Assembly (NCBI GenBank): GCA_026413225.1
Contig: CM048552.1
Span: forward strand, 143,977,053 to 144,041,052
Origin: Otis tarda
Lineage: Eukaryota > Chordata > Aves > Otidiformes > Otididae
DNA length: 64,000 bases
Direction of reading: 5' to 3'
The notes under the pieces are model-generated. The model was not told the DNA's origin. It worked only from the letters and a program-made list of their open reading frames with translations, and made no database searches. Of this stretch, positions 39,006 through 50,520 are shown one piece after another. Each line of letters begins with the position of its first letter. Within the stretch, counting starts at the first letter, position 1. A program made the translations under genes and the position numbers.

Positions 39006-40094
39006 AGCCCATGGCTTGGATGGGTACACTCTTGGATGGGTAAGGAGCTGGCTGGAGGGCCGGGCTCAGAGAGTGGTGCTGAATGGAGTTAAATCCAGCT
39101 GGCTACCGGTCACAAGTGGTGTTCCCCAGGGGTCGGTGCTGGGGCCTGTCCTCTTCAATATCTTTATTGATGATCTGGATGAGGGCATTGAGTGCACCCT
39201 CAGTAAGTTCGCAGATGACACCAAATTGGCTGGGAGTGTGGATCTGCCTGGGGGTAGCAAGGCCCTACAGAGGGATCTGGACAGGCTGGAGAGATGGGCT
39301 GAAGCCAATGGGATGAGGTTCAACAAGACCAAATGCCGAGTCCTGCATTTCGGCCACAACAACCCCAGGCAGCGCTGTAGGCTTGGGGCGGAGTGGCTGG
39401 AGGACTGTGTGGAGGAAACGGACCTGGGGGTACTGATTGATGCTCGGCTGAGCATGAGCCGACAGTGTGCCCGGGTGGCCAAGAAGGCCAACGGCATCCT
39501 GGCTTGCATCAAAAACAGCGTTACTAGCAGGAACAGGGAGGTAATTGTCCCCCTGTACTCGGCACTGGTGAGGCCGCACCTCGAGTACTGTGTTCAGTTT
39601 TGGGCCCCTCACTGCAAGAAAGACATTGAGGCCCTGGAACGCGTTCAGAGGAGGGCTACGAAGCTGGTGAGGGGTCTGGAGCACAGGCCTTATGAGGAGC
39701 GGCTGAGGGAGCTGGGATTGTTCAGTCTGGAGAAGAGGAGGCTCAGGGGAGACCTTATAGCTCTCTATAACTTCCTGAAGGGAGGTTGTAGTGAGCTAGG
39801 GGTCGGCCTTTTCTCTCGTGTAGACAGTGATAGAACTAGAGGCAATGGTTTCAAGCTGCGCCAGGGGAGATTCAGGCTGGACATTAGGAAATATTACTTC
39901 TCGGAAAGGGTAGTCAGGCACTGGAATGCACTGCCCAGGGAGGTGGTGGAGTCACCGACCATGGGGGTGTTCAAGAAACGTTTGGATGTTGTGTTGAGGG
40001 ATATGATTTAGCTGAGAAGTATTGGTGATGGTTGGACTGGATGATCTTTTAGGTCTTTTCCAATCTTGATAATTCTGTGATTCTGTGATTCTGA
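39006..40094 (+). mobile_element. Young-looking 5'-truncated CR1 LINE
   Basis: This plus-strand CR1 begins within ORF2 and runs without obvious breaks to its 3' end, where ATTCTGTG, ATTCTGTG and ATTCTG stand in tandem (40072-40093). The 3' UTR reads GGTTGGACTGGATGATCTTT, a different subfamily from the GGTTGGACTAGATGACC copies elsewhere in the window. The RT frame is still open, making it the best-preserved CR1 here. No target duplication is evident. The left boundary is soft by a few bases. Confidence 0.97.
39016..40011 (+). CDS. CR1 ORF2 reverse transcriptase C-terminal fragment, open
   Basis: An uninterrupted 331-codon frame encodes the C-terminal third or so of CR1 ORF2. Residues 36-44 are VPQGSVLGP (RT motif before the catalytic box) and 65-68 are FADD, the metal-binding aspartates. 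The connection and tail follow, with [66 protein letters not shown] and VLRDMI before the stop. The frame is open from 39001 after a TGA at 38998-39000 in the flank. It has no ATG at its left end (TTG at 39016), because the element is truncated and not because translation starts there. The endonuclease and the first RT motifs are missing, so it cannot mobilise itself. It is a dead fragment that has not yet decayed. Confidence 0.9.
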   Translation: MDGYTLGWVRSWLEGRAQRVVLNGVKSSWLPVTSGVPQGSVLGPVLFNIFIDDLDEGIECTLSKFADDTKLAGSVDLPGGSKALQRDLDRLERWAEANGMRFNKTKCRVLHFGHNNPRQRCRLGAEWLEDCVEETDLGVLIDARLSMSRQCARVAKKANGILACIKNSVTSRNREVIVPLYSALVRPHLEYCVQFWAPHCKKDIEALERVQRRATKLVRGLEHRPYEERLRELGLFSLEKRRLRGDLIALYNFLKGGCSELGVGLFSRVDSDRTRGNGFKLRQGRFRLDIRKYYFSERVVRHWNALPREVVESPTMGVFKKRLDVVLRDMI

Positions 40095-40663
40095 GGGCAG
40101 GTTAAATAACAAGTTCATTTTTTTTTGTGAAATGAAAGAGATGACTAAAAATAAGATCCAGAGGGAAGATAGTTTATTGCTGACAAATAAGGAAAAAAAT
40201 AAGAGAAATGGTTAGAATGTGCTCATTTTTAAATAGAGAAACTACTCCTTGCCAGTTCCAGTACAGCACTCAAAATACACACTGTATGTTCAATCACTTC
40301 CAGCTAAAGTAAATCAATTTATTGTCAGGTTTGCAAACCTAACCTGATATTTAGTTTTTTGTTGAATCTTGTACTAGAACAGAAACATTTTCTGGACAAT
40401 AAGACTCAAAGATTGCATAAAAGAAAAGCAGAACCTTGTGAATTATCATCTAAAATCTAGTTATTTAGAAAAAGGAAGAGTAATATAAACCACTGGGGGA
40501 AAAGCAATTATTACAACCATCCAACCTGTTGCAACAACACAATACTAATTCAGCATTGAATTTTAATTCATGGAGAAGTGATAGGTGAAGTGGGAAATAC
40601 AACTTATTCAGTAGAATTTCTATGCACATATTATTTCTGCATTTCATTGTGAACTACCCTGTC
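40095..40663. other. Unique spacer between two CR1 copies
   Basis: AT-rich, nothing recognised. Confidence 0.6.
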
Positions 40664-41103
40664 AGGGCCACGAAGACGATAAGAGGGCTGGAGCACCTCC
40701 CTTATGAGGACAGGCTGAGAGAGCTGGGGCTGTTCAGCCTGGAGAAGAGGAGGCTCCAGGGAGACCTTATAGCAGCCTTCTAGTACCTCAAGGGGGCCTA
40801 CAGGAAAGATGGGGAGAAACTGTTCAGTAAGGCCTGCTGTGACAGGACTAGGAGTAACGGTTTCAAAATAGAGGGAGGTAGATTCAGATTAGATATTAGG
40901 AAAAAAATTTTTACACTGAGGGTTGTAGAACACTGGAACAGGTTGCCGAGAGAGGTGGTGGATGCCCCATCCCTGGAAACGTTCAAGGCTCTGAGCAACC
41001 TAATCTAGTCGGGGATGTCCCTGCTCCTTGCAGGGGGGGTTGGACTAGATGACCTTTGAAGGTCCCTTCCAACCCTAACCATTCTATGAGGCTATGATTC
41101 TAT
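40664..41103 (+). mobile_element. 5'-truncated CR1 LINE, 3' end only
   Basis: This begins in the last part of ORF2 (GGGCCACGAAGACGATAAGA) and continues through CTGTTCAGCCTGGAGAAGAG and the 3' UTR with GGTTGGACTAGATGACC. It ends with ATTCTATGAGGCTATGATTC. About 28 bases usually found after GTTCAAGGC are missing, so CTCTGAGCAACC follows directly; related copies read GGCCAGGTTGGA in between. A TAG interrupts the ORF2 frame at CCTTCTAGTACC. It belongs to the same broad subfamily as the copies at 13812 and 44640. Confidence 0.96.
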
Positions 41104-41924
41104 CAGAGACAGGGTTTGCCAGGTGACTGTGCTGACCAGCATCTTGCTTGCATGCAACTGACCCCTTTTATGTCCCCTCCTCTCCATTTTCTTATGCTTC
41201 TGATTCACCTTTATTGCCATCTTTTCCACCTTTGGCCCTGCTGGAGTTTTGCGTATTCCCACCATTCCTTTAAATAACCCATAATAATTTTTATCTTCCC
41301 CATGAGACCTGTGTTAATCTTCTTTCCCCACTTCTGAGTTACACAGTTCCAGTTGAACCTCAAGGCTAATCAGATTTTCTTCAAAAGCACTCGCTCAACC
41401 CAAAATAAATGCTAGTGTAAATACATCTTAGCTACCTAACATTTAATTAAAGTCTGGAAGACTAACTTGCACAAATTTAACCCTTTTATGAACACTTTTA
41501 ATGAGAATAAATTGAAAAAAGGCTTTTTTAGTGTGAGATTTTTTCCTACTCCCTTATTTTAAAATTCATTACTTGGGCCAATGTAGCCATTTGATAAACT
41601 GGACTTCTTGTAAGAATAAGAGCTGCAAAAATGGGCCTGTTGGGCTTGAAACTTGACATTTAGCTGCATCAGGGATGTCTAATGTTGAATCCACTTGTCT
41701 TTTTAGTATTTTCTACTGGGTAGCGTCAGCATCTGGGAAGTTTCTCAGTGCTTTTCTTGTACTGTCTAGAGAACCTAGGCTCCCAAACTTGGTACTTAGG
41801 CTTCCACAAGTAAGTAGGAGGCTCAGAAAATTGTTTTTTTCAGCTCTCATCCTTTCATGAGGTCTTCTGTGGATGTAGCCCTTTATATTTTAGTGCTATT
41901 GTCCACACTGTTTGTGTTAAGGCA

Positions 41925-41966
41925 ATACATACAGAACTTTAGAACACAGACATACATACAGAACTT
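41925..41966. repeat. 15-bp exact direct repeat, period 27
   Basis: ATACATACAGAACTT at 41925-41939 recurs exactly at 41952-41966. Confidence 0.92.
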
Positions 41967-42072
41967 GTGAGTCATTACACCCGTTTTCTGATTTTTATAT
42001 TAATTTTATGAATTATTGGAAATAATTCCAGAAAATGAATAAATGCATTATTCTAATAGCAGTTTAAATTAA

Positions 42073-42077
42073 GAAAC
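42073..42077. repeat. Left target-site duplication GAAAC
   Basis: GAAAC here matches GAAAC at 42781-42785 exactly. Confidence 0.9.
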
Positions 42078-42324
42078 TGTCCTGGTTTCAGCAGGGATGG
42101 AGTTAATTTTCTTCTCAGTAGCCGGTGTGTTTTGGATTTCGTGTGTGAAGAATGTTGATAAAAATATTCTGATGATACGAGTTGTTGTTAATGAGACCAA
42201 GGACACTGTCTGGCTTTCCAAGTCTCGTTAACGTGCAGATGCGGGAAGCTGGGCAAAAGACAGACAGAATAATTGACCCAAACTGGCCAAAGAGAGTATT
42301 CCATGCCAAAATCATCATGCTCAG

Positions 42325-42332
42325 TATATAAG
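42325..42332 (+). promoter_or_regulatory. TATA box of family A LTR
   Basis: TATATAAG, also present on the minus strand of the related copy (52744-52751). Confidence 0.7.
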
Positions 42333-42353
42333 TGGGGGTTGCCCATGGGAGGC

Positions 42354-42393
42354 GGCATCCTTTTCTGGCATCCTTTTCTGGTATTCCTTTTCT
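42354..42393 (+). repeat. 13-bp tandem triplication downstream of LTR TATA box
   Basis: GGCATCCTTTTCT at 42354-42366 and 42367-42379, then a variant GGTATTCCTTTTCT at 42380-42393. The related LTR at 52368 lacks this array, so it arose in this copy or its sublineage. Confidence 0.85.
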
Positions 42394-42659
42394 GTTTGGA
42401 CATTCTTGTCGGGTATCCGTGGGGGCACCCTTGGCACCCTTTTCTTCTCTCTTGCTTGCTGGCATCGTTCCCTCTACCTTGCTAGCTTGCTCTCCCCTTT
42501 TGCTTGCTGCTCGGTGTTGTTCCTGTGATCGCTGCTTGGGACAGGCTGCATCGGTCATTCAGACATTGGGTGGTGAGAAATTGTACATTGTTCATTTTGT
42601 ATATTTTGTATATATTAATATCCTTATATCCTGTTAGCTTTGTAGTTTTTAGTATTTTT

Positions 42660-42665
42660 AGTAAA
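42660..42665 (+). terminator. Variant poly(A) signal of family A LTR
   Basis: AGTAAA where the related LTR at 25114 has AATAAA, just before the conserved CTGT-TTTATCTCAACCC block. The minus-strand copy has the same variant at 52483-52488. Confidence 0.5.
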
Positions 42666-42780
42666 CTGTTTTTATCTCAACCCAGGAGTTTTCCTTTCTT
42701 CCCAATTTCTCTCCCCTGTCCCACTGGGTAGGGGGAGGGTGAATAAGAAACTGTGTGGTGATCCGGGCTAAACCACCACA

Positions 42781-44639
42781 GAAACAAAAAAAAAAAAAAG
42801 AAAAGAGAATGCGTAGTGTAGTCAATCAGGAAATATTATGCTAATTACTTAAAGGTAACAGCTGTTTATACCCTTTTTAGATTATTAACACCTTCTTCGC
42901 TCCAGCAGGGAAGAATCCTATGCAACGCTAGTCTTCCATGTGCAAACAACTGCTGTTCCTTCACAGGGAAACGAGTAATACATTCTTCTCTCTGACAGAA
43001 CAATAGGCGAGCAACAGCAAGCAGAACAGAAGTTTTATGACTTTCAAGATTTTGTTAATGTCTTTGGTGCTCCAAACCGTACAATACATATGCTACCAGT
43101 AGAAAACAAATGCAATTCTTATAAAGCAAAAATCACATCCAGCCTTTCATACATTAATAAATAACTGGATTATGCCAGCTGTTAAATTTTTTTCTCTTTT
43201 CACATTTTCTTCCTTTTTTTTTTCTTTATCCAATTAAAATATTGAATACTCAACATCAGTTCTGAACTGGTTTTGTGAAAAATCAATTTTTTACTCCATA
43301 AATCAAATCTGCAGCCAAATTACTATGGTGCTCACCCCTCATTTTATGGATTATTGAAGTAACTTTCAGCATATCACTACCTTAAATGTTCTGTTCATGT
43401 TATAGAGCTGGAAAAAAAAATATGTTATTTTAAGGAAAAATCCTTTCCTACCAGTGAAAACTGGCTGTGATCTGGGAAGAAGTGGAACAATGTTTTATCT
43501 ACAAAAAATATTACTTATATTGTAAAAAAAAATTCACTCTAAATCTCTATAATGTAGACTTCAAAAATGAAGTGGTAAGTCCAATAAAAAAATACTAGCA
43601 AGTTGCAGAATTAGCAAGTTCAAAGGCTCTCTGAGCTGTTAAGCCTAAAGAGAATTTAATTAAAGTTAACTGAGAAATTTAAAAGTTGTAAAAACTATGA
43701 CAAGAAAGAGGAAAAAAAACCCCAAAACTTGTAACCCTGAAGGAAATGAGATAATTGCACGAAAAAGCTGTCCCTTAGTGTCACGTTATGCTTGTTCTGT
43801 GAATGAATCACTCGGCAGGGTGGGTGCTCTGCGCCCTTGCTTTGGGAAAGTTGTAGGCAGGTGCCTGTCTTCTGCCAGATTAAAAGGTTGTCACCATCAG
43901 CATTCCCTGTTTCTCTTCACCCCTCCCACTAGACAGTATGTACAAAATTGAGGTTTCCCAGATACTTGTTATAAAGGCAGCTCCCCCCTCATACTGTCCT
44001 GTCAAAGTGCTCTGCATCTGCTGTTCTCCCTGCCACCCCTCTTGGAGCACTGTTCAGGTGCCTGAACTATCCTGGATCATTTCACCTGCGGAGAGGCACT
44101 CCAAGAGCAGCTGTGCCAGTAGAACTCCGGAGTGGTATCTCTTGACAAAGTTACAACTTTATAAGTTCTGAACAAGATTTTTTTTTTTTCAGTTATTTGC
44201 ATTGCTCACAAGCTTTGCAGCTTTTCTGGTACTTCTGGCCAGCCCAGAGCTAAGGAACATCCTTAACAGCGTGAGTCACTCTGGGTGAATCAGCTCTGCA
44301 TCACTCTGGAGCATTGAAGTGTGTTTTACCTCACTCCAGCTGAGGACTGAGCTCAAGGAACTGCAAAAACTCAAATTACCACCTCTTCTTAAACAGAATC
44401 CATGTACAGAAGGACACAATGACGTGTGCCTATCTTTTTCCTCTTTAGTTAGTCCCCAGTCTTTGTTATCTCAGAGACATGCTACATACAAGTCTATTTG
44501 CTTGTGTGGATGATGAGCTGTTCCACAGCCTGTCTCAAATGTGAGACCACCATACCTCAGTGTTCACAGGAGACCAGGAAGTATAAAAGGAGGCCTGCAC
44601 TCTCTGTGGTGCAGTATAGATATCAGACATAGACATGCT
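42781..44639. other. Unique sequence, no gene recognised
   Basis: Begins with the right GAAAC duplication and an A-rich tract (about 42787-42799). No transposon or gene recognised. Confidence 0.6.
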
Positions 44640-46718
44640 GGTAGTAGGCACCAGCCTACTGGAGGTGGCAGACCTTTAAGGATGCTTTCCATAGAGCGAA
44701 AGAGCTTTTAATCCCCAAGTGTAAGAAATCAGGCAAAGAAGACAAGAGAGAATCATGGCTGAGTTGAGACCTGCTGATCAAACTAAAGGGCAAGAAGGAA
44801 ATGCACAGGCAGTGGAAGCAGGGGCAGGTATCCTGGGAAAAGTACAGGGATGCTGCCTGTTTGTGTAGGGATGGGGTCAGGAAGGCCAAGATGTGGATGG
44901 AACTGAACTTGGCAAGGGATGCAAAGATGCAAAGAACAGTAAGAAGGGCTTCTATGGGTATGTCAGCCAGAAAAGGAAGGTCAAAGAAAGTGTACTCCCC
45001 TCGAAGAGCAAGACTGGTGAACTGGGAACAACAGATGAGGAGAAGGCTGAGGTACTCAACAACTTTTGCCTCAGTTTTCACGTGTAACCTCTCTTCCCAC
45101 ACCTCTCAAGTGGATGGACAGCAAGGCAAGGACTGTAGGAACAAAGTCCCTCCCACTGTAAGAGAAGATCAGGTTTGTGACCACCTGAGGAATGTGAACA
45201 TATCTAGGTCTAAGGGACCTGACAAGATACGCTCCATAGTCCTGACAGAGTTGGCTGTTGCAGATACTAAGCCACTCTCCGTGATATTTGAAAAGTCACG
45301 TCAATCTGATGAAGTCCCTGGTGACTGGAAAAAGGGAAACATTGCACCCATTTTTAAAACGGTAAAAAAAGAGGACTCTGGGAACTACTGACTTGTTAGA
45401 CTCACTTTTGTGCCTGGGAAGATCATAGAACAGATCCTCCTAGAAGTTATGCTAAGGCACATGGAGGACAAGGAAGTGATTCAAGGCAGTCAGCATGGCT
45501 TCACCAAGGGCAAGTCCTGCCTGACAAACCTACTGGCCTTCTATGATGGAGTGACTACATGAGTGGACAAGGGAAGAGCTATGTATGTTGTCTACCTGGA
45601 CATCCATAAGGCCTTTGACACAGTCCCCCACAACATTCTCTCTAAATTGGAGAGATATGGATTTGGTGGGTGGACTGTTCGGTGGATGAGGAATTGGTTG
45701 GATCATTGCATCCAGAGCTTAGTGGTCAACCACTCAATGTCCAGATGGAGATTGGTGACAAGTGGTGTCCCTCAGGGTTCCAAACTGGGACAAATACTAT
45801 TTAATATCTTCATCAGTGACATAGATAGTGGGATTGAGTGCACCCTGAGCAAGCTTGTAGACAACACCAAGCTGAGTGATGCAGTCAACACGCCTGAGGG
45901 ATGAGATGCCATTCAGAGGGACCAGGAAAAGCTCAAGAAGCAGGCCCATATGAACTTCATGAGGTTCAGCAAGGCCAAGTGAAGGTCCTGCACATGGGTT
46001 GGGGTACCCCCTGGTATTAACACAGGCTGGGCGATGAAGGGATTGAGAGCAGCCCTGCCAAGAAGGACTTGGGTGTGCTGGTGGATGAAAAGCTGGACTT
46101 GAGCCAACAATGTGCACTTCCAGCCCAGAAGGCCAATTGTATTCTGGGCTACATCAAAAGAAACTTGGCCAGCAGATTGAAAGAGGTGATTCTTCCCCTC
46201 TACTCCACTCTGGTGACACCCCACCTGGAGTACTGCGTCCAGCTCTGCACCCTCAACATAAGAAGGACATGGACCTTTGTGCATCCAGAGGAGGGCACAA
46301 AGATGATCAGAGGGCTGGAGCACCTCTCCTACGAGGATAGGCTGAGAGAGTTCGGGCTTTTCAGCCTGGAGAAGAGCAGGGTCCCAAGAGACATTATTGC
46401 AGTCTTTCAACACTTAAAGGGGGCTTATAAGAAAGATCAGGACAAGGTGATAGGACAAGGTGTAATGGTTTTAAACTAAAAGAGAGTAGATTCAGATTAG
46501 ACATAAGGAAGACATTTTTTTACGATGAGGGTAGTGAAGCAGTGGAACAGGTTTCCCAGAGAGGTGGTGGATGCCCTATCCCTGGAAACATCCAAGGCTA
46601 GGTTGGATGGGGCTCTGAGCAACCTGATCTAGTTGAAGGTGTCCCTGCTCCTTCCAGAGGGGTTGGACTAGATGACCTTTAAAGGTCCCTTCCAACCCTA
46701 AAAATTCTATGATTCTAT
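44640..46718 (+). mobile_element. Long 5'-truncated CR1 LINE
   Basis: At about 2.1 kb this is the longest CR1 in the window. It starts in ORF2 between endonuclease and RT (GACCTTTAAGGATGCTTTCC, AAATGCACAGGCAGTGGAAG). It runs through the whole RT and the 3' UTR (GGTTGGACTAGATGACC) to a short ATTCTATGATTCTAT tail. It is interrupted by stops and frameshifts, detailed under the pseudogene entry. No target duplication is apparent. Its left boundary is uncertain by roughly 15 bases. Confidence 0.96.
44683..46476 (+). pseudogene. CR1 ORF2 reverse transcriptase, degenerate
   Basis: Reading across several frames gives a near-complete CR1 RT. The parts are a pre-RT linker (HRQWKQGQVSWEKYRDAA), [96 protein letters not shown] and the tail LEYCVQL / [19 protein letters not shown]. 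Damage seen directly: a TGA at 45389 where related copies read CGA (a CpG-type transition), a TGA at about 45559 after GVTT, the catalytic FADD box changed to LVDN, a TGA at 45902, and frameshifts around 44930-45070 and 45910-46060. It is not functional. Confidence 0.93.
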
Positions 46719-49700
46719 TTACCAAGCCAATCTGAGTTTCTGTGACATCCAAGTCAATCCAAATCTACAGGATGTGTATATTTCTCAGATGATCTAATAA
46801 AGATTCCTTTCACCTAAACTTATCAGATTCCAGTGTAGGCACCCTGTGGACTCCTTGACAAGCCATGGGTACTTTTAGACCAAGAGCCATTTTGGCAAAT
46901 GGACGTGCTTAATTTAGGATGAAGTGAAGTGTTTCACAGAAATAGTTCCACAGAGAATAAAGGGAGAACAAAATCATTCACTGAGATGCAATGTCTGTAT
47001 TGAATCAGATTAATACCATCTTTTGTATTTAAGTTACAGTAAGCTTTGTTCTAATTTAGTGGAATATTAAAATACAGTACATACATCAGCTTGTAGGTCT
47101 ATTTTAGCAACATACTGTGCAGTAAGAACAATTTAATGCAGAAAAACTTTCAGAGAGGTGACTTTTTATTAAGTATTATCTTAAAATCCCCAGTTCAATT
47201 TTTTTTTTTTTTAATTTAATATTTGAAGTGAAACAAGCAACCCTGCCTCCTCTGGTTTTTATAAAGGACAGGGCTATGTTAGAAACCTCTCCAAAGATTG
47301 CTTTGTTATAGACCTCTGAAGCTATGTTAGAAAGAGCTTTAAATGAACCCTCTCGTAGAAGTTTGTTTGGTCATTAAAAATCTCCAAAATTTGAGTGACT
47401 TCCTAGCTTCTGTGCCAAGAATTATGTGGTGCTTGATTTTTGAGTTTAGCTCTTTCCTAGCAATTACTGTTTTAACTGGAGTGTAAAATTAGGCATCTGC
47501 AAAATTTGTATCTATTGATTACAGTAGTGAAGAGGAAAAGGGACAGATAGCTTTTCAGGAAACCTTCATCAGTAAATATGATATAAACGTGACATGTCGA
47601 GGAATAACATTTATAGCAGAGAAGCCCCAGATAATCTAATGCTACCCATGTTTCATGTTAATGATGGGATGCATAGAAAGAATTTCAAATAGAAGACATT
47701 TCTGTTATGTACTAGGAATGTCTCTAACCTAAACTAACGCTAGAAGCATATGAAATTGATCTTTTCTACATACAGAAAAACACTATGGATATGCTACCAA
47801 TGTCATTCAAGTCATGAAGTTAAAGATTTCCCTCATAATTTAATTTGTGGTGGGTTTTGGCTTTTTTTTTTTTTTTTTTGTGAATATCCAAACACTTTCT
47901 AATCAATATATGCACTTTTTTTTTTTTTTTTTACTTTCAATGGGGGAAAATTTGGACATTTTACAGAAAAAAAAAATCACTTGTGAAAGGAGATATTTGG
48001 GGAAAAGTTATGTGATGTACAACTTCCCTTTTTTGTAACCACATCATGTAAGAAAATGCATGCATCTCTTTCTATGTAAGTGTTCTCATGATCCCCCGAA
48101 ACAAAGGAAACATCCCATCCTTCCATCCTTTTTGCATTCTGCATGTCTCTGAAACAGAAAACCCTGACAGGAAAGTTTGGGGAATAAACAGTTTGGGGAA
48201 CTCTGTACAAATCAACATTTTGTCTGTTTCCTTGTACCAGCAGGAGCTGGAAAAAAAGCTTCCCAGGTTCGTGAAGGTTGTCATGTGTTGTGTTTGTAAC
48301 TCTATGTTTTCTTTTACTTTGGATCAGTTTGGGTTTCCAGATCAGGCACATGAAGCCCATTTTTTTTTTTTTTTTTGATGTATATGCTAGCATTCTGTTA
48401 TTCCATGAGAAATTGGCTGAATGTCTTGGGAAGCCTGGGATGGTTTCCAATAGTTGTTTGTAATTAGGAGCATCTCAAGTGGTGGTGGTTTTTCACATCA
48501 GTGGAAAATAGGAAAAATATTTACTTTTATTACTTATTTAATCATCTGCTCTGCTAAATTGTGGGGTTTGGTATGTTCTTTTTCATTCTGTTTATTGTGC
48601 ATTGCTCTTTTTTTTTCTGTATTTTTCTCTGCTGCACAAGGACGTTGCAGAATCTCCCGAAGGAGGTTGCTACAAGCTAGCTTGAAAATGTCTGTTATAA
48701 AACTAATTCAAATCTTCTGCCTGTGATTCCATGGGCTTTGGATCAGCCCTGGAAAAACTTATCATCTGCGTGGAGGAGGTGATTACTTCCACAGCACAAC
48801 CGATGCTTTACTTGCTTTGCTGATTCACAGAAGGTGCTAGATTAACCAGAGCAAGTGATTTGTGATGTACGACTAAGCAAAGCCATAGTTCTATGTGGGA
48901 ATCTTAATTGTCATGTTAGTAGCTTTTGCTCTTGCATTTAAACCTACAGAAGAAACTGATACCTCCCTACAAGCTAGCAGGATCCTGGGGGATACCATGC
49001 GAAATAACTGTAAAGTTTTTGTGCTCCATCTCCTGTTTCACAGTTCTGCAGTCAGACCAAAGATAAATTTTACCATTCTTCCTTGACAAGGACAGGTGAG
49101 GATGCAGACAGACAGTCATCAGTTTTGGATGACGTATAACCTTCTCTCCTCAATCTAACAATATCCCCTTTGCTTTTTTTTGTAGATCACAAACCAGAAG
49201 CCTTTTGTATTCACTGAAGACAACTGTAGAGAGCAGAGACGTTTATTGATAGGTTGCATATATACATATAGCACATATGCATTGACTCTTTGTATTCCAC
49301 TTTCCAGGATAATTTATAGAAGCAGAAAGCCTGTGAAAGATTTTTCCAGGCCTTCCCAAAGACCACATCCAGTCTTGATCCTGGGTGTGCTGAACCTCTC
49401 TACAAATCTAGAGGGGAGCCCCTAGCAACTCATTTTGGTATGCAGAGCAGCTTTGGAAGCAAGAATGTGTAGGTCCATGGAAAGCAGATTAGCTAAGTCT
49501 CCTCTTCCATACAGAGCAGTCAATTACATGGTCCCTGACCCACTCCCCCAGGCACTGGTCCCACACAACCCTCACATCTCTCATGGGGAGAGCACTGAGG
49601 AAATGTTCTGATGACAGTTAACATCCAAATAGGAATTTATTATGAAAGTATTTTTTCTCCAGTCAATCAGATGATGCTCCTGTAGCTAGGAATACAAAGG

Positions 49701-49764
49701 AGCAGGAGCAATTGCCATCTGTAACCAGGTTAGGACTTAATAGTCTGGATGGGTGGTCAACTAC
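46719..49764. other. Unique sequence rich in poly(T) tracts
   Basis: No gene recognised. Four long T tracts occur at 47199-47212, 47862-47879, 47916-47932 and 48360-48376. They could be decayed retroposon tails, but no element body is recognisable beside them. Confidence 0.55.
47862..47932. repeat. Paired poly(T) tracts
   Basis: T18 at 47862-47879 and T17 at 47916-47932, separated by 36 bases of mixed sequence. Confidence 0.9.
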
Positions 49765-50520
49765 ATGAATAAAAAGCTGTTTGGATTATCAGTGGTTAAT
49801 GGGTCATGCCCTGAGTGGGTGCCTGTGATGAGTACTGCAGAGGTCTGACCTGGGACCTGTCCTGTTTAATGTCTTTATCAATAACTTGGCAGAGGTGGCA
49901 AAGTGCATGCTAGTCAAATTTACAGGTGACACCAAGTTGGGGGAACAGTTGCTATGCTTGAGGTTGCCATCCTGAGGGACCCAGACACATTGGAGAAATG
50001 CACCAACAGAAACCTTATAAAAACCAACAAGGACAAATGCAAAGACCACATCTAGATACTGTGTCCAGTTTTGGGCCCCCAAAATACCAAGACAATGGAT
50101 AAATTAGAGAAAGCTAATTACAGGGACAAATTGGAGGGCCCCAAAGGAGATGAGGCTAGAGTGCTTGCCCCATCATATCGCTGATCTTGTTCAGTCTGGA
50201 GAAGGGATGTTTTGGGGGACATCTAACAGCTCCCCCAGTACCTACAAGGGGTCATCGAGGAGATGGAGCCAGGCTACTCACAGCAGTGCATGGCAGGAGG
50301 CAACAATAGGCAGAAGTTGAAATAAGAGAGTACAGTGGAACAGGTTGCCCAGAGAGGCTGTGTGGTGTCCTTCCTTGGAATTTTTGAAGACCTAGTTGTG
50401 CAAAGCTCTGAGGAACCTGGTCTGATCTCATAGCTAACTGTGCTTTGGGCAGAATTTTAAACTAGCTGACATCCTGAGATACCTTCTGACCTGAATTTTC
50501 CTATCAGTCCTATGATTTTA
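49765..50520 (+). mobile_element. Ancient CR1 LINE, internally deleted
   Basis: Eroded CR1 of an old subfamily. Landmarks are TTTAATGTCTTTATCAATAA, GGTGACACCAAGTTGGGGGA (FADD region decayed), AACAAGGACAAATGCAAAG, CTGTGTCCAGTTTTGGGCCC, TTGTTCAGTCTGGAGAAG, GGAACAGGTTGCCCAGAGAG and a tail ending TCCTATGATTTTA. Between about 50041 and 50047 the sequence jumps from the part after the RT catalytic box (AAATGCAAAG) to ACCACATCTAGATACTGTG. Roughly 240 bases present in other CR1 copies are missing. No open frame of note remains. Confidence 0.88.

Larger units (their letters stand above)
41104..42077. other. Unique sequence with a small direct repeat
   Basis: No gene recognised. It contains the 27-bp-period direct repeat at 41925-41966. 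Confidence 0.6.
42078..42780 (+). mobile_element. Solo LTR, ERVL-like family A
   Basis: This 703-base LTR starts TGTCCTGGTTTCAGCAGGG and ends CTAAACCACCACA, with exact 5-bp flanking duplications (GAAAC). It contains TATATAAG (42325-42332), a 13-bp tandem array just downstream (42354-42393), an AGTAAA poly(A)-signal variant (42660-42665) and the CTGTTTTTATCTCAACCCAG block shared with the LTR at 25114. No internal retroviral sequence is attached. It is in inverted orientation to the family A copies at 1-201 and 52368-52997. Confidence 0.96.

Noticed and set aside
39066-39684. Minus-strand frames opposite the CR1 RT
   Set aside because: They are antisense shadows of the real plus-strand CR1 ORF2 frame.
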